From assembly GCA_020850355.1 (NCBI GenBank), contig JADZEX010000072.1, forward strand, positions 1 to 64,000: a stretch of 64,000 nucleotides of DNA, given 5' to 3'. A program made the translations under genes and the position numbers. This document shows, piece after piece, positions 32,956-42,169 of the stretch; position 1 is the stretch's first letter; every line of letters begins with the position of its first letter. The notes beneath the pieces are model-generated. The model saw only the letters and a program-made list of their open reading frames with translations, did not search any database and was not told the DNA's origin. The stretch is from Fimbriimonadaceae bacterium (GTDB lineage: Bacteria; Armatimonadota; UBA10988).

Positions 32956-35718
32956 TTACTCCACCCGCAGCGGCTCGGGCGCCGTCAGGTCGACCAGCAG
33001 GCGCGTCGTCTGGCCCCCGACCGTGGCGGTCAAGGTGGCGCCCGTGGCGGTCCGCGTGACCGTCACCTGCGGCCGTTGGCCGGCCATCTGAATCGCCCAG
33101 CCGACGATCGCCTCACGACCCTGGACGCGGCGGATGGTGGCGGTCGGCCGGTCGGCCTCGCGTGGCATGAAGCCGCGCCCGGCCCAGGTCTCGCCGCTCG
33201 GCGAGGTCACCGCCAGGGCGACCTGCAGCTTGCCGCCGACATCAATCAACGGCAGCTCGCCGGCCACCTTGACAACATCCTTGAGGTGCTGGTAGCCAGG
33301 CCTGGCCGGCAACCTGACGGGCTCGCCGGCGGGCGCGGTGAGCCACTGGCCGCCGTTGTGCCAGGCGATGTCGAAGGTGCTGTCGGCCGCGGCGGTGGCC
33401 AGGTCGAGCATCACGAAGAGGTCCTCGCCGATCAGGGCGATGGCACGGTGGTAGGTGACGCCCTCGTAGATCGCGCCAGCCGACGCCAACGCTGCGCTGA
33501 CTCCGGGACGGCTGACGAAGGCCAGCGACTTGCCCTCGGCCGGCTTCTGCGGCAGCTCGTTGACGGTCAAGGTGTTGTGCGCCAACGTCGCGCGGTACCA
33601 CTCCATCTGCAGCGGCACGCCGTAGGCGGTCGTGCCGGGATCCAGGCCGAGGAGCTGCCCGCGCCGGTAGAGCGCCACGTTGAGCTTGTCGGGATGCCCG
33701 TGGCCGCCGCCGTGAGGGCCCCACTTGAGGCAGGCCCAGGCCGCGTCGGGAGCCGCGCCGTGTTCCAGCACGGTGTACCCCGCCGCCGCCAAGACGCGGC
33801 TGCCGCGGTTGCTGGCGGGCGCCGCCGGGAGGGTCTCGAGGCCGTTCAGCAAGGCCTCGATCCCGGCGCGGTTGGCCGGCAGCACCGCCGCGTAGCGCGG
33901 GTCCTGGTACCAGGCCAAGGCGTTCTCGTAGAGCCGGTTGCCGCGCGCGCTGGCCAGGCCGCTGTCATTGAAGGCAGGCAGCGTGAGGTTCGGCATCGCC
34001 AGGTCCAGCGGTCCGTCGAAGAGCCGGCGGTAGCCGACCCCGTCCCGCTCGAACTGCGCCAGCGGCAGCCCGCAGCGGCGGCCGGCGTCGACCAGCGGCG
34101 TGCACGCCGAGAGGGTGTAGAAGTGGTAGCCCCAGGCGCCCTCGTACCACTGCCCGTCGCGGTTGACACCCTTCGCCATCTGCTCGAAGAAGCCGTGCTC
34201 GCTGGCTACCGCATCGGCCACCAGGGCCTCGTCGCCGAGCAGCAGGCCGACCAGGCCAACGGCGCTGTTCTTCCAGCACTGGATGTTGTGGATGCCCATC
34301 CTGTGCTGCGTGATGGTCTCCGCCGCTGGCCGGAAGAGCCCCTCGGCGAGGGTCTGCTGGTCGGCTGGCGAGAGCGTCTCCCAGACCAGGTCGGCGCCCT
34401 GGGTGATCGGAATCAGCCAGGTCGATTCGTCGAGCGTCTGCGGCCCGACCCGCCCGCCCCCAACGCGCTCCTTGCCGTTGATGTCGTGCAGCGGATACTG
34501 CCGGTAGCGCTCGGCGTAGGCCAGCAGGATCTGCCGCGCCTTGGCCGCGTAGCGTGCCTCGCCGGTGAGCTGGTAGACCAGCCCCAACGTCCGCACAGCG
34601 TCGCTGAAGCGGCCGTGGATCCGGTCGATCACCACGTCGTCGTAGGGCCAGCCGGTGTAGACGGTCTGGCAGACCGGGCAGACGTGCTCGGTCGGCGACT
34701 TGGTCTGGAGCCGGCCGCCGTCCTTCTTGCAGGCGTACCAATGCCACCATTGGCTGCCCCGGTCGGGCAACTGCACTGGGTCGGTCAGCAGGCCGTCAGC
34801 GCTCTTCAACAGGCCGTCGGCGATGGCCTTGGCCCACGGCAGGCGCGCGATGCGGTCCTTCAAGGCTGGCAGCTCGCTGGCCGCCAGGAGCAGCCGCGGG
34901 CGGGCCGGCAGCGTCAACGGTTTCACGAACTCGACTCCCACTTCCTGCCGTGTGGCGGGGTTGCCGACCGCCTCGACGGTCAGGCTGCTGCGCAGCTTCG
35001 CCAGCGGCGCCGTGGCCGCCACCTCGGCCGCCGGCAAGGCCACGCTTACCTCGATCGACTGCTTCGCACCGGCCGGCAGCGGCACCGTGCGGTTCACGCC
35101 AGGCCCGCTGAGGCTGAGGTTGACGGCCTGCCGCTGGGGATTGCCCAGGTGCAGTGGCACCAGGCCGACCTCGCCCTGCAGCCTGGTGGTGCCCACCGCC
35201 AGCGTGTAGAGCCGCGGCACCAGGACCACGTCGTCGACATCGAAGGTCAACGCCGCGCCAGCCGTCGGCTCGACCCGGAACTGCAGGTTGCGTGCGGCCA
35301 GGTCGGGTTTGTCGCCCCACTGCATGAACTCGCTGCCCAGGTCCACGGCCGCGCGATGCCACTGCCCGTCGGCGGCGGTGCGGGGCAAGATCGCCCAGGT
35401 CGCCTGCCAGCCAGCAGACAGCACCGGGTCCACCACCTTCAGCATCAACGACGACTCGCCCTGGCCGCTGAAGCGGTACCAGAAGCACAGGACCATGTGC
35501 CGGTTGAACTCGAACTGCAGCCCCTGCAGGTCGAACGGCAGCCCCAACGCGCCGCCGGTGGCCGGCAGCCGAAAGCGCACCGCCTGCCGGCCCACCTTGG
35601 CGTCGCTGATCAGCTCGGCACGGCCCCAACCCCGCAGGGTCTCGGCATCGCTCAGCAGGATGTTGGTCTGGGCCCTGGCCGGCAGCACGAGCAGGGCCAG
35701 CAGCAGCAGCTTGCGCAC
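32956..35718 (-). CDS. Exported heparinase II/III-like polysaccharide lyase
   Basis: A 920-residue secreted protein. A signal (VRKLLLLALLVLPARAQ) leads into two beta-sandwich regions (about 20-290) and an alpha/alpha toroid (about 300-600) with a CPVC pair, WPYDDVVIDRIHGRFSD and YQLTGEARYAAKARQILLAYA. The central GIHNIQCWKNSAVGLVGLLLGDE and EGAWGYHFYTLSACTPLVDAGRR (positions about 500-560) match heparinase II/III-like lyases; GPHGGGHGHPDKLNV supplies candidate catalytic and metal histidines. I chose the GTG at 35718, which has GGAGAG 5 nt upstream and directly begins the signal. It probably cleaves acidic polysaccharide, complementing the sulfatases. Confidence 0.87.
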   Translation of the reverse strand: MRKLLLLALLVLPARAQTNILLSDAETLRGWGRAELISDAKVGRQAVRFRLPATGGALGLPFDLQGLQFEFNRHMVLCFWYRFSGQGESSLMLKVVDPVLSAGWQATWAILPRTAADGQWHRAAVDLGSEFMQWGDKPDLAARNLQFRVEPTAGAALTFDVDDVVLVPRLYTLAVGTTRLQGEVGLVPLHLGNPQRQAVNLSLSGPGVNRTVPLPAGAKQSIEVSVALPAAEVAATAPLAKLRSSLTVEAVGNPATRQEVGVEFVKPLTLPARPRLLLAASELPALKDRIARLPWAKAIADGLLKSADGLLTDPVQLPDRGSQWWHWYACKKDGGRLQTKSPTEHVCPVCQTVYTGWPYDDVVIDRIHGRFSDAVRTLGLVYQLTGEARYAAKARQILLAYAERYRQYPLHDINGKERVGGGRVGPQTLDESTWLIPITQGADLVWETLSPADQQTLAEGLFRPAAETITQHRMGIHNIQCWKNSAVGLVGLLLGDEALVADAVASEHGFFEQMAKGVNRDGQWYEGAWGYHFYTLSACTPLVDAGRRCGLPLAQFERDGVGYRRLFDGPLDLAMPNLTLPAFNDSGLASARGNRLYENALAWYQDPRYAAVLPANRAGIEALLNGLETLPAAPASNRGSRVLAAAGYTVLEHGAAPDAAWACLKWGPHGGGHGHPDKLNVALYRRGQLLGLDPGTTAYGVPLQMEWYRATLAHNTLTVNELPQKPAEGKSLAFVSRPGVSAALASAGAIYEGVTYHRAIALIGEDLFVMLDLATAAADSTFDIAWHNGGQWLTAPAGEPVRLPARPGYQHLKDVVKVAGELPLIDVGGKLQVALAVTSPSGETWAGRGFMPREADRPTATIRRVQGREAIVGWAIQMAGQRPQVTVTRTATGATLTATVGGQTTRLLVDLTAPEPLRVE

Positions 35719-35777
35719 ACAGCTCTCCGTTCTTGGAGGCGTCGACGACGGCTCGGCGGGTCTGGTTCGCGGCGGCA

Positions 35778-35792
35778 GGAGGTGACACCTCC
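35778..35792. promoter_or_regulatory. 15-bp palindrome before the methyltransferase gene
   Basis: GGAGGTG-A-CACCTCC is a perfect 7-1-7 palindrome between the divergent heparinase and methyltransferase starts. It contains a strong anti-16S sequence that is 20-30 nt too far from the ATG at 35811 to serve it, so an operator or a folded leader is more likely. Confidence 0.45.
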
Positions 35793-35810
35793 CGCCCCGA
35801 ACTGAGCGCC

Positions 35811-36821
35811 ATGCCACCCTCCGACGAGCCTCGCCACCATCCAAGCAACCAACTCAACGACCTGACCGGTCGGGACTGGCTGCGGTTCACCCGGACCTGG
35901 TTCGAGCAGGCTGCCGCCGACGCGCCCGAGGCCGCGCTGCAGGAGCTGCTGCAGCGCTTCACCAGCGACCTGGCGGCGGCGGCGGCCACCGACAGCGCGC
36001 TCCACGACCTGTCGCCAGCGGAGTGCCTGGAGACGGTGCAGAGCTGGTTCGTCGCCGACAGCCCGCGCTACCACCGCAACAAGACCACCGAGCTGCACCC
36101 CGCGCGGTATCCCGAGGAGATGGTCGCACGCTTCGTGCGCTTCTTCACGAAGTCTGGCGGCTGGGTGCTCGACCCCTTCGCCGGCTCGGGAGCGACGCTG
36201 GTGAGCTGCCTGGAGTGCGGTCGCCGCGCGGTCGGCTGGGAGGTCAATCCGCGTTACGCCGACACCGCCCGCGCGCGGCTCGGGCTGGGCGTCGAGGACG
36301 CCGCGGTGGTCTGCGCCGACAGCCGCCACCTGCTCGACCCCGCACGCTGGCCCGAACTGGCCTGCGACCACGCCAACGGCCTGCCGCAGTTCGACTTCAG
36401 CATCAGCAGCCCCCCTTACTTCAACATGCTCCGCACCGCCCGCGGCAACGTCGTCAGCAGCCACCGGCAGCGCGCGGCCGCCGGGCTCGACACCCACTAC
36501 AGCGAGCTGGCCGAGGACCTCGGCAACCTCACCGACTACGACACCTTCGTGGCGGCCCTGGCGGCGCTTTACAACCAGCTCCCGGCCCTGCTGAAGCCCG
36601 GCCATTACGCGGTCATCGTGGTGCAGAACCTGCGCGATCCGGCCGGCGACATCCGGCCGTTGGCCTGGGACCTGGCCCGCGCCGTGAACCCACCGCTGCG
36701 CTTTCAGGGCGAGCAAATCTGGTGCCAGAACAGCAAGCGGCTCGGCATCTGGGGCTACCCCAAGGTCTTCGTGCCGAACTACCACCACCACTACTGCCTG
36801 ATCTTCCGCCACGAACCGTAG
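35811..36821 (+). CDS. Orphan DNA methyltransferase (N4/N6 type)
   Basis: A 336-residue AdoMet-dependent enzyme. A helical N-terminus precedes HPARYPEEMVARFVRFFTKSG, the FxGxG AdoMet site DPFAGSGATLVS (121-132) and the catalytic motif S200-P-P-Y203. SPPY points to N4-cytosine methylation more than N6-adenine. The order AdoMet motif before catalytic motif, with a motif-X-like block in front, is a permuted arrangement. No restriction gene or specificity subunit is next to it, so it is an orphan. The ATG at 35811 is chosen for its fit to the fold; a TTG at 35733 would overlap the divergent promoter region. Confidence 0.85.
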   Translation: MPPSDEPRHHPSNQLNDLTGRDWLRFTRTWFEQAAADAPEAALQELLQRFTSDLAAAAATDSALHDLSPAECLETVQSWFVADSPRYHRNKTTELHPARYPEEMVARFVRFFTKSGGWVLDPFAGSGATLVSCLECGRRAVGWEVNPRYADTARARLGLGVEDAAVVCADSRHLLDPARWPELACDHANGLPQFDFSISSPPYFNMLRTARGNVVSSHRQRAAAGLDTHYSELAEDLGNLTDYDTFVAALAALYNQLPALLKPGHYAVIVVQNLRDPAGDIRPLAWDLARAVNPPLRFQGEQIWCQNSKRLGIWGYPKVFVPNYHHHYCLIFRHEP

Positions 36822-36905
36822 CCGCCGGGGATCCGATCCGGCCTGACCGCCGGCCCTTGCGCTGGCGCGCCCGATGCGGTATGCCATCGTCGACTGGAGT
36901 TCGTC

Positions 36906-38489
36906 ATGTGCCTCGCCCTTGCGCTCTGGCCGTTGCTGTCGCTCGCCGCACCGCCGCCGATTCAGCGCGTCGAACTCGGCCCGCAGCGTGAGTGGCGGGT
37001 TAACGGGCAGCCGTTCCTGCCGATCCTGATCTGGCTGCAGAACCCCGAGAACCTCGCCAAAGCGGCGGCCGCCGGCTGCAACACCGCCGCCGGTTACTGG
37101 CCCCAGGCTGGCGGCACCAAAGACGTTGTCGAGTACCAGCAGTTGCTCACCACGGCCGGCCTCTACGGCGTGCTGCCCGAGCACGCCGGCCTGGTCGGCC
37201 ACCCCGGCCTGCTGGCCTACCTGCACGACGACGAACCCGATCTGACGCATCCCGTCAGCGACGCCAAAGTCGAGCCCGGACCCGGCCTGCGAGCCAACAA
37301 CGGGGCGCCACTGTGGAAGATCCTGGACGGCGTCACCAGCAGCTGGTCGGTCCTCGACCCGCTGGCCGGCGCGCAGGTGACCTGTCGCTTCGCCCAGCCG
37401 GTCACCGTCGCGAGATTCGGCCTGCACCCGACCGTCTCGCCCGGCCTGGCCGTCGCCAAGACCATCAAGCTCTACGGCGACGGCCGCGAGCTGGCCAGCG
37501 CCACCCTGGAAGCCAGGCGTGGCCGCCAGGAAGTGCCGCTGCCCGCCCCGGCCACCTTCCGCGAACTGCGCCTGGAGATCGTCGACACCACACCCGGCGA
37601 GCAGGTCTGGGGCTCGCTCGGCGAACTCGAGGGCCTCGACGCCGGCGGCAACAACGTCCTGGCCAGCCCGCCGCGACAGGTCGCCCAAGCCACGCCGGCG
37701 GAGACTGCCGCCATCTACCAGCGGCTCCGCGCCGCCGACCCCAGCCGGCCGGTTTGCATGACCCTCACCGCCGGCTTCATGCCCCAGTTCCGCCGCCTGC
37801 CCGAAGAGGTCGCGGCGGTCGACTATCCGCAGTACGTCCAAGCCACCGACGTCGTCGGGTTCGACATCTACCCGCTCTACGGCTGGGCCCGCCCCGACTG
37901 GATCGACCGCGTCCTGACCGGCGCCCGCGACCTCACCGCCCTCGCCGCCGGCCGGCCGACCTACGCCTGGATCGAGACCAGCAACGGCAGCCAATGGGTC
38001 AAAGACAGCGATGCCAACCGCGTCACCGGCCGCCACATCAAGGCCGAGGTCTGGATGTCCCTGTGCGGCGGCTGCACCGCCGTCGGGTACTTCACCCACG
38101 TCTGGAAGCCGGCCTACAACCAGTTCGGCGTGCCCCCCGATAACCTCATCGCGCTGCAGGCCATCAACGCCCAGTTGACCACCCTCGCCCCGGCGATCCT
38201 GGCCGCCGCCTGCCCGACGCCGCCGACCATCCAGATCGCCGGCGACCTCCCCGCCGCGGTGATCGGCCGCGTCCACGACGGCAGCACCTGGCTCTTCGCC
38301 GTCAACGCCGACCCGAAAGACCGCGGCGGCCTGGCCACCATCACCGTCCCCGGCCTGCCCGCCGGCCGCCCCATCGAGGTGATCGACGAAGCCCGCACCC
38401 TCACCAGCGGCCCCGGCACCCTGCAAGACGAGTACGGCCCTCTGGCAGTCCACCTCTACCGCATCCGCGACTGGGTGCCGGTGCATTAA
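36906..38489 (+). CDS. Exported TIM-barrel glycosidase-like protein
   Basis: A 527-residue secreted protein with a short signal (MCLALALWPLLSLAAPP). FLPILIWLQNPENLAKAAAAG and GYWPQAGG begin a (beta/alpha)8 fold. An inserted beta domain (about 140-235, DGVTSSWSVLDPLAGAQVT to GSLGELEGLDA) looks like an F5/8 type C discoidin sugar-binding module. The barrel resumes with GFDIYPLYG, TYAWIETSNGS (candidate catalytic E) and EVWMSLCGGCTAVGYFTH. A beta domain closes the protein. TGGAG lies 6 nt before the ATG. Its stop codon TAA is inside a REP-like inverted repeat. Substrate unknown. Confidence 0.75.
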   Translation: MCLALALWPLLSLAAPPPIQRVELGPQREWRVNGQPFLPILIWLQNPENLAKAAAAGCNTAAGYWPQAGGTKDVVEYQQLLTTAGLYGVLPEHAGLVGHPGLLAYLHDDEPDLTHPVSDAKVEPGPGLRANNGAPLWKILDGVTSSWSVLDPLAGAQVTCRFAQPVTVARFGLHPTVSPGLAVAKTIKLYGDGRELASATLEARRGRQEVPLPAPATFRELRLEIVDTTPGEQVWGSLGELEGLDAGGNNVLASPPRQVAQATPAETAAIYQRLRAADPSRPVCMTLTAGFMPQFRRLPEEVAAVDYPQYVQATDVVGFDIYPLYGWARPDWIDRVLTGARDLTALAAGRPTYAWIETSNGSQWVKDSDANRVTGRHIKAEVWMSLCGGCTAVGYFTHVWKPAYNQFGVPPDNLIALQAINAQLTTLAPAILAAACPTPPTIQIAGDLPAAVIGRVHDGSTWLFAVNADPKDRGGLATITVPGLPAGRPIEVIDEARTLTSGPGTLQDEYGPLAVHLYRIRDWVPVH

Positions 38490-38542
38490 AGGGGTCAGGA
38501 CCATTTTCTGGGTACAGAAAATGGTCCTGACCCCTTTAATGC
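38483..38542. repeat. REP-like perfect inverted repeat
   Basis: Arms 38483-38510 and 38515-38542 are a perfect 28-bp inverted repeat around GGTA. They share the core GGGGTCAGGACCATTT with the cluster at 17153-17255. The TAA stop of the glycosidase gene (38487-38489) lies in the left arm. A GCTGACCCC follows the right arm. Confidence 0.92.
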
Positions 38543-38600
38543 TGACCCCAATGCCGTGCCCCGAATGACGACGCCAGACGAGGTTCAGCCAGCGGCGCCC

Positions 38601-38650
38601 TGTCCAGGGCGTTGCCCTGGGCTCGCGCGAATCGCCCCTCCGGGGCTTCC
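38601..38650. repeat. Tandem hairpin repeat
   Basis: Two short stems lie in a row: CCAGGGC-GTT-GCCCTGG (38604-38620) and GCCCC-TCC-GGGGC (38634-38646). This layout recalls intergenic repeats seen in many environmental bacteria. It lies between the two REP-like elements, so 38483-38684 is a compound repeat region. Confidence 0.55.
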
Positions 38651-38651
38651 G

Positions 38652-38684
38652 GCGCGGAAAATCGGGTCAGGACCGTTTTCAGAC
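38652..38684. repeat. Degenerate REP-like half-site
   Basis: GGGTCAGGACCGTTTTCAGACC keeps the GGGTCAGGACC core and TTTTC of the intact elements, with two changes. It provides the TGA stop (38679-38681) of the minus-strand gene that follows. Confidence 0.65.
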
Positions 38685-39287
38685 CACGGCGCGCTGGTCG
38701 TCCCACCAGACGCGGTGGCGGAGGGCGCTGATGCGTTCGCGGAGGGCCTGACGGATGAACACGGCGGTGCCCAGGAGTTCGTCCAGCTTGACGTCGTGGC
38801 CGGCCACCTCGCGCAGGCGCTGGATCAGGGCGATGGCGCGTTCGAGGTGGCGGTAAGCCTCGCGGCACTTCACGATGTTGCCACAGATGTGGGCTTCCTC
38901 GTAGCCGATGCCGTGGCCTGCGGCGATGGCTGCGGCGACGCGGCCCGTGGCCGCGCTGAGGTCGGCCCACAGCGGTTCGATCCAGATCCGCACGACGGCC
39001 CGCCCGCGCTCGGCGGTCCAGCCGGCTTCGACCGCGGCGGCCAGGCTGGCGGCCAGGCGGAAGGCGGGGATGAAGCGCAACTCCGCGTACTCTTCGTCGC
39101 CAAAGTGCTCGCGTTGCAGGTCGCCCGGGCGGGCCTCACCGCGCAAGCCAAGCTCCCGGAAGACCCGCACGTCGGCCTCGGGGGACACGCCACGCGCGGC
39201 CACCGCGGCGTCGTGGTCGCGAATGAAGCGCTCCCACTCGGCCTCGGTCCACGGCGGCTCCTCGGACCAGTAGCCCTCGCTCTGCAT
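38679..39287 (-). CDS. Hypothetical protein
   Basis: A 202-residue soluble protein, mostly helical. It starts MQSEGYWSEEPPWTEAEWER and ends RISALRHRVWWDDQRAVV. Its middle has RGRAVVRIWIEPLWADLSAA and HGIGYEEAHICGNIVKCREAYRHLERAIALIQRLR (about residues 125-160), with a CGN...C pair. No catalytic motif or family is recognised. The stop lies in a degenerate REP-like site, so the native C-terminus may be altered. It is alone, 129 bp after purD on the same strand. Confidence 0.65.
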   Translation of the reverse strand: MQSEGYWSEEPPWTEAEWERFIRDHDAAVAARGVSPEADVRVFRELGLRGEARPGDLQREHFGDEEYAELRFIPAFRLAASLAAAVEAGWTAERGRAVVRIWIEPLWADLSAATGRVAAAIAAGHGIGYEEAHICGNIVKCREAYRHLERAIALIQRLREVAGHDVKLDELLGTAVFIRQALRERISALRHRVWWDDQRAVV

Positions 39288-39416
39288 GCCGTTTCTCGAC
39301 GACTGCGTCTTAGAGTCGACGCCTTCGCCCGCGTTCCGTGACTGCTGTCAGCGGTTCGCCAGCGTGATGGCGACACCTTCGTCGCGCGTCCGGCGAGATT
39401 CGGCACCAAGGTAACT

Positions 39417-40688
39417 TCAGGATGAAACCGCCTGGCTGGCGATGTCGCGGCGGAACTGCACGCCCGGCCAGGCGATCCGGGCAACGGCCTGGTAGGCCCG
39501 CTGGATCGTCGCCGGGAGGTCCTGACCGAGGGCCGTCACGCCCAGCACACGGCCGCCAGCGGTCACCGTCGCCGCACCCTCGCGGCGGGTCCCGGCCTGG
39601 AAGACCATCACGTCCTCCAGCAGCGCCGCGTCGCTGAGCCCATCAATCGGGAATCCCGTGGCGTACTCGGCAGGGTAGCCGCCGGCGGCCAGCACCACAC
39701 ACACCGCCGCGCGGTCGCTGCAGGTGAGCTGCACCTCGGCCAGCCGGCCGGTCGCGCAGGCCAACAGGATCTCGCCGAAGTCGCCCTCGACCCGCGGCAG
39801 GATCACCTGCGCCTCCGGGTCGCCGAAGCGGCAGTTGTACTCCAAGGTCGAGATCCCGTCGGGGGTCAGCATGTAACCGCCGTAGAGCACGCCCTGGTAG
39901 GGGCAGCCGGCCGCCACCAGCGCCCGCGCCGTGGGCTTCAGGAACTCCTCGACGATCTGCTGGATCACGCTGGGATCGACTTGCGGCACGGGGCTGTAGG
40001 CCCCCATGCCGCCGGTGTTCAACCCGCGATCACCGTCCAGGGCGCGCTTATGGTCTTGGGCGACCGGCAGCGGCACGACCTGCTCGCCGTCGACCAGGGC
40101 CATCACGCTGAGCTCCGGGCCGCTCATCATCGCCTCGATCACGACCCGCTCGCCCGCCGCGCCGAAGACCCGTTGGCGCATCACCTGATCGACCGCCGCG
40201 TGGGCCTCATCGAGGGTGGCACACAGAATCGCGCCCTTGCCGGCACAGAGTCCGTCGGCCTTGACGACGATCGGGGCGCCGACCTGCCGCAGGTAAGCGT
40301 CGGCGGCGGCGGGATCGGCAAACACCTCAAAGGCCGCGGTGGGAATCCCGGCGTCCCGCAGCAGCTCCTTGCAGAAGACCTTGCTGCCCTCAATCTGCGC
40401 GGCCGCCGCGGACGGCCCGAAGACGGCGCAGCCGGCGTCGCGCAGGCGGTCGGCGAGCCCGTCGACCAGCGGCGCCTCGGGGCCCACGACGACCAGATCA
40501 ACCGCCTCGCGGCGGCACCAGTCGAGGATCCCGGCCTGGTCATCGACCCGTCCCGGAACACAGGCGCCGAGCGCGGCGATGCCCGGATTGCCGGGCCAGG
40601 CCGACAGCCGGTGGACGCTCGGACTGCGCTCCAGCCGCCAGGCCAGGGCGTGCTCACGGCCACCACCGCCAATCACCGTGACGTGCAT
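39417..40688 (-). CDS. purD: Phosphoribosylamine-glycine ligase
   Basis: A 423-residue ATP-grasp enzyme that joins phosphoribosylamine and glycine to GAR, the second step of purine synthesis. The N-terminal [72 protein letters not shown] (cited near residue 215-236) and [16 protein letters not shown] blocks are complete. It follows dnaB by 52 bp on the same strand, so it may be read with rplI-dnaB. A third purine gene, purA, is 22 kb away on the same strand. Confidence 0.97.
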   Translation of the reverse strand: MHVTVIGGGGREHALAWRLERSPSVHRLSAWPGNPGIAALGACVPGRVDDQAGILDWCRREAVDLVVVGPEAPLVDGLADRLRDAGCAVFGPSAAAAQIEGSKVFCKELLRDAGIPTAAFEVFADPAAADAYLRQVGAPIVVKADGLCAGKGAILCATLDEAHAAVDQVMRQRVFGAAGERVVIEAMMSGPELSVMALVDGEQVVPLPVAQDHKRALDGDRGLNTGGMGAYSPVPQVDPSVIQQIVEEFLKPTARALVAAGCPYQGVLYGGYMLTPDGISTLEYNCRFGDPEAQVILPRVEGDFGEILLACATGRLAEVQLTCSDRAAVCVVLAAGGYPAEYATGFPIDGLSDAALLEDVMVFQAGTRREGAATVTAGGRVLGVTALGQDLPATIQRAYQAVARIAWPGVQFRRDIASQAVSS

Positions 40689-40740
40689 CGTTCGGCTCCT
40701 GATCGGATCGGCGCGACGCCGGGCCGGTCGCCAGGCCGGC

Positions 40741-42162
40741 TCAGCCGCGCGACGGCGGCGCCTCGCTCCAACTGACGAACAACTTGAACTGCCGTTGGAA
40801 CCCGAGGTTGATCTTGCCGGTCGGCCCGTTGCGCTGCTTCGCGATGCTCAGCTCGGTGTGCTCAGCCGGCGCGTCGTCCGACAGCACGTCGCGCTCGGGC
40901 GGCGCATCGGCCGTGCCCTGCGCCTTCTTCTTCTGCTGGTCCTCGTAGTACTTCTCGCGGTACAGGAACAGCACCACGTCGGCGTCGGCCTCAATCTGCC
41001 CCGACTCGCGCAGGTCGCTCAGCATCGGCTTTTTCTCGGTGCGCTGCTCGACCGCCCGGCTGAGCTGCGAGAGCGTCATCACCGGCACCTGCAGCTCCTT
41101 GGCGAGCCCCTTCAGAGCGCGGGTGATGTCCGAGATCTCGTTGACCCGGCTGCCATCGGCGCGGCGCACCGAGGAGTGCATCAACTGCAGGTAATCGATT
41201 ACCAGCAGACCTAGCGGCCCGGTCTCGGCCCGCAGGCGGCGGGCCCGCGCGCGCAGGTCCATCGGCGACATCGCGGCGGTATCGTCGATGTAGAGTGGCG
41301 CGCCGCTGAGGTCCTGCATCGCCTGCGCGATGCGCCACCAGTCTTCCTTGGACAGGTTGCCCGATCGCCAGCGCGCCAGATTGACACGGGCCAGCGTGCA
41401 GATCATCCCCTCGACGATCGACTCTTTGCTCATCTCGAGGCTGAAGATGGCCACCGGCAGTTTCGCCCGCACGGCGGCATGCAGCGCCATGCAGATCGCC
41501 AGCGAGGTCTTCCCCATGCTCGGGCGGGCCGCCAGGATCACCAGGTCGCCGCCCTGCAGGCCGCTCAGGTAGCGGTCCAGATCGGGGTACCCGGTGGGCG
41601 TGCCGGTGGTGTCGCCGCCCTGCCGCGAGCGCTCGTCGGCGGCGCTCCAGACCCGCACGGCGACCTCGCTGGCCATCTCGAAGTCGCGGCCCGAACGGTC
41701 TTCGGCGATCCGCAGCACGTTCTGCTGCGCGCCGTCGATCACCTCGCGGGCGGTCTGCTCGCCGTCGAAGCAGGACTCGGAGATCTGCTGCGAGCAGAAC
41801 AGCAGCCGCCGCAGGAGCGACTTGTCGTGGACGACTCGCGCGTACCGCTCGACATTCTGCGAATAGGGTGTGGCGCGACAGAGCCGGTCGAGGAACTCGA
41901 ACCCGCCGGTGCTCTCGAGACGGTCCCGCGCCCGCAGCTCGGAGGCGACGCTGACCACATCGACCGGCTCGCCGCGCTCGAAGAGCGTCAGGCAGGCGCG
42001 GTAGATCTCGCCGTGGGCCTGGCGGTAGAAGTCTTCGGGGCGCAGCAGATCGGCGATGCGAGCAGTCGTGTCACCGCCCAGCAAGAGCGACCCGAGGGTG
42101 GCCTGCTCGGCCTCGAGGTCCTGCGGCGGCAGTCGGTCGTAGTCGCTGCCCCCGTCAGTCAT
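40741..42162 (-). CDS. dnaB: Replicative DNA helicase
   Basis: A 473-residue hexameric 5'-3' helicase that drives the replication fork. The N-terminal DnaB domain ([19 protein letters not shown]) leads into the RecA-like core with Walker A residue K218 in [12 protein letters not shown], Walker [13 protein letters not shown] and [23 protein letters not shown] with DnaB motif H4. [17 protein letters not shown] and GKINLGFQ close the core. No intein is present. The gene starts 7 bp after rplI, the common rplI-dnaB arrangement. Confidence 0.97.
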   Translation of the reverse strand: MTDGGSDYDRLPPQDLEAEQATLGSLLLGGDTTARIADLLRPEDFYRQAHGEIYRACLTLFERGEPVDVVSVASELRARDRLESTGGFEFLDRLCRATPYSQNVERYARVVHDKSLLRRLLFCSQQISESCFDGEQTAREVIDGAQQNVLRIAEDRSGRDFEMASEVAVRVWSAADERSRQGGDTTGTPTGYPDLDRYLSGLQGGDLVILAARPSMGKTSLAICMALHAAVRAKLPVAIFSLEMSKESIVEGMICTLARVNLARWRSGNLSKEDWWRIAQAMQDLSGAPLYIDDTAAMSPMDLRARARRLRAETGPLGLLVIDYLQLMHSSVRRADGSRVNEISDITRALKGLAKELQVPVMTLSQLSRAVEQRTEKKPMLSDLRESGQIEADADVVLFLYREKYYEDQQKKKAQGTADAPPERDVLSDDAPAEHTELSIAKQRNGPTGKINLGFQRQFKLFVSWSEAPPSRG

Positions 42163-42169
42163 CGCCGGC

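Noticed and set aside
32944-35805. 953-codon plus-strand frame opposite the heparinase-like gene
   Set aside because: Shadow frame rich in RQ and GV repeats; the opposite strand has a signal peptide and lyase motifs.
35652-38504. 950-codon minus-strand frame opposite methyltransferase and glycosidase
   Set aside because: It spans two unrelated genes on the other strand and has no motif.
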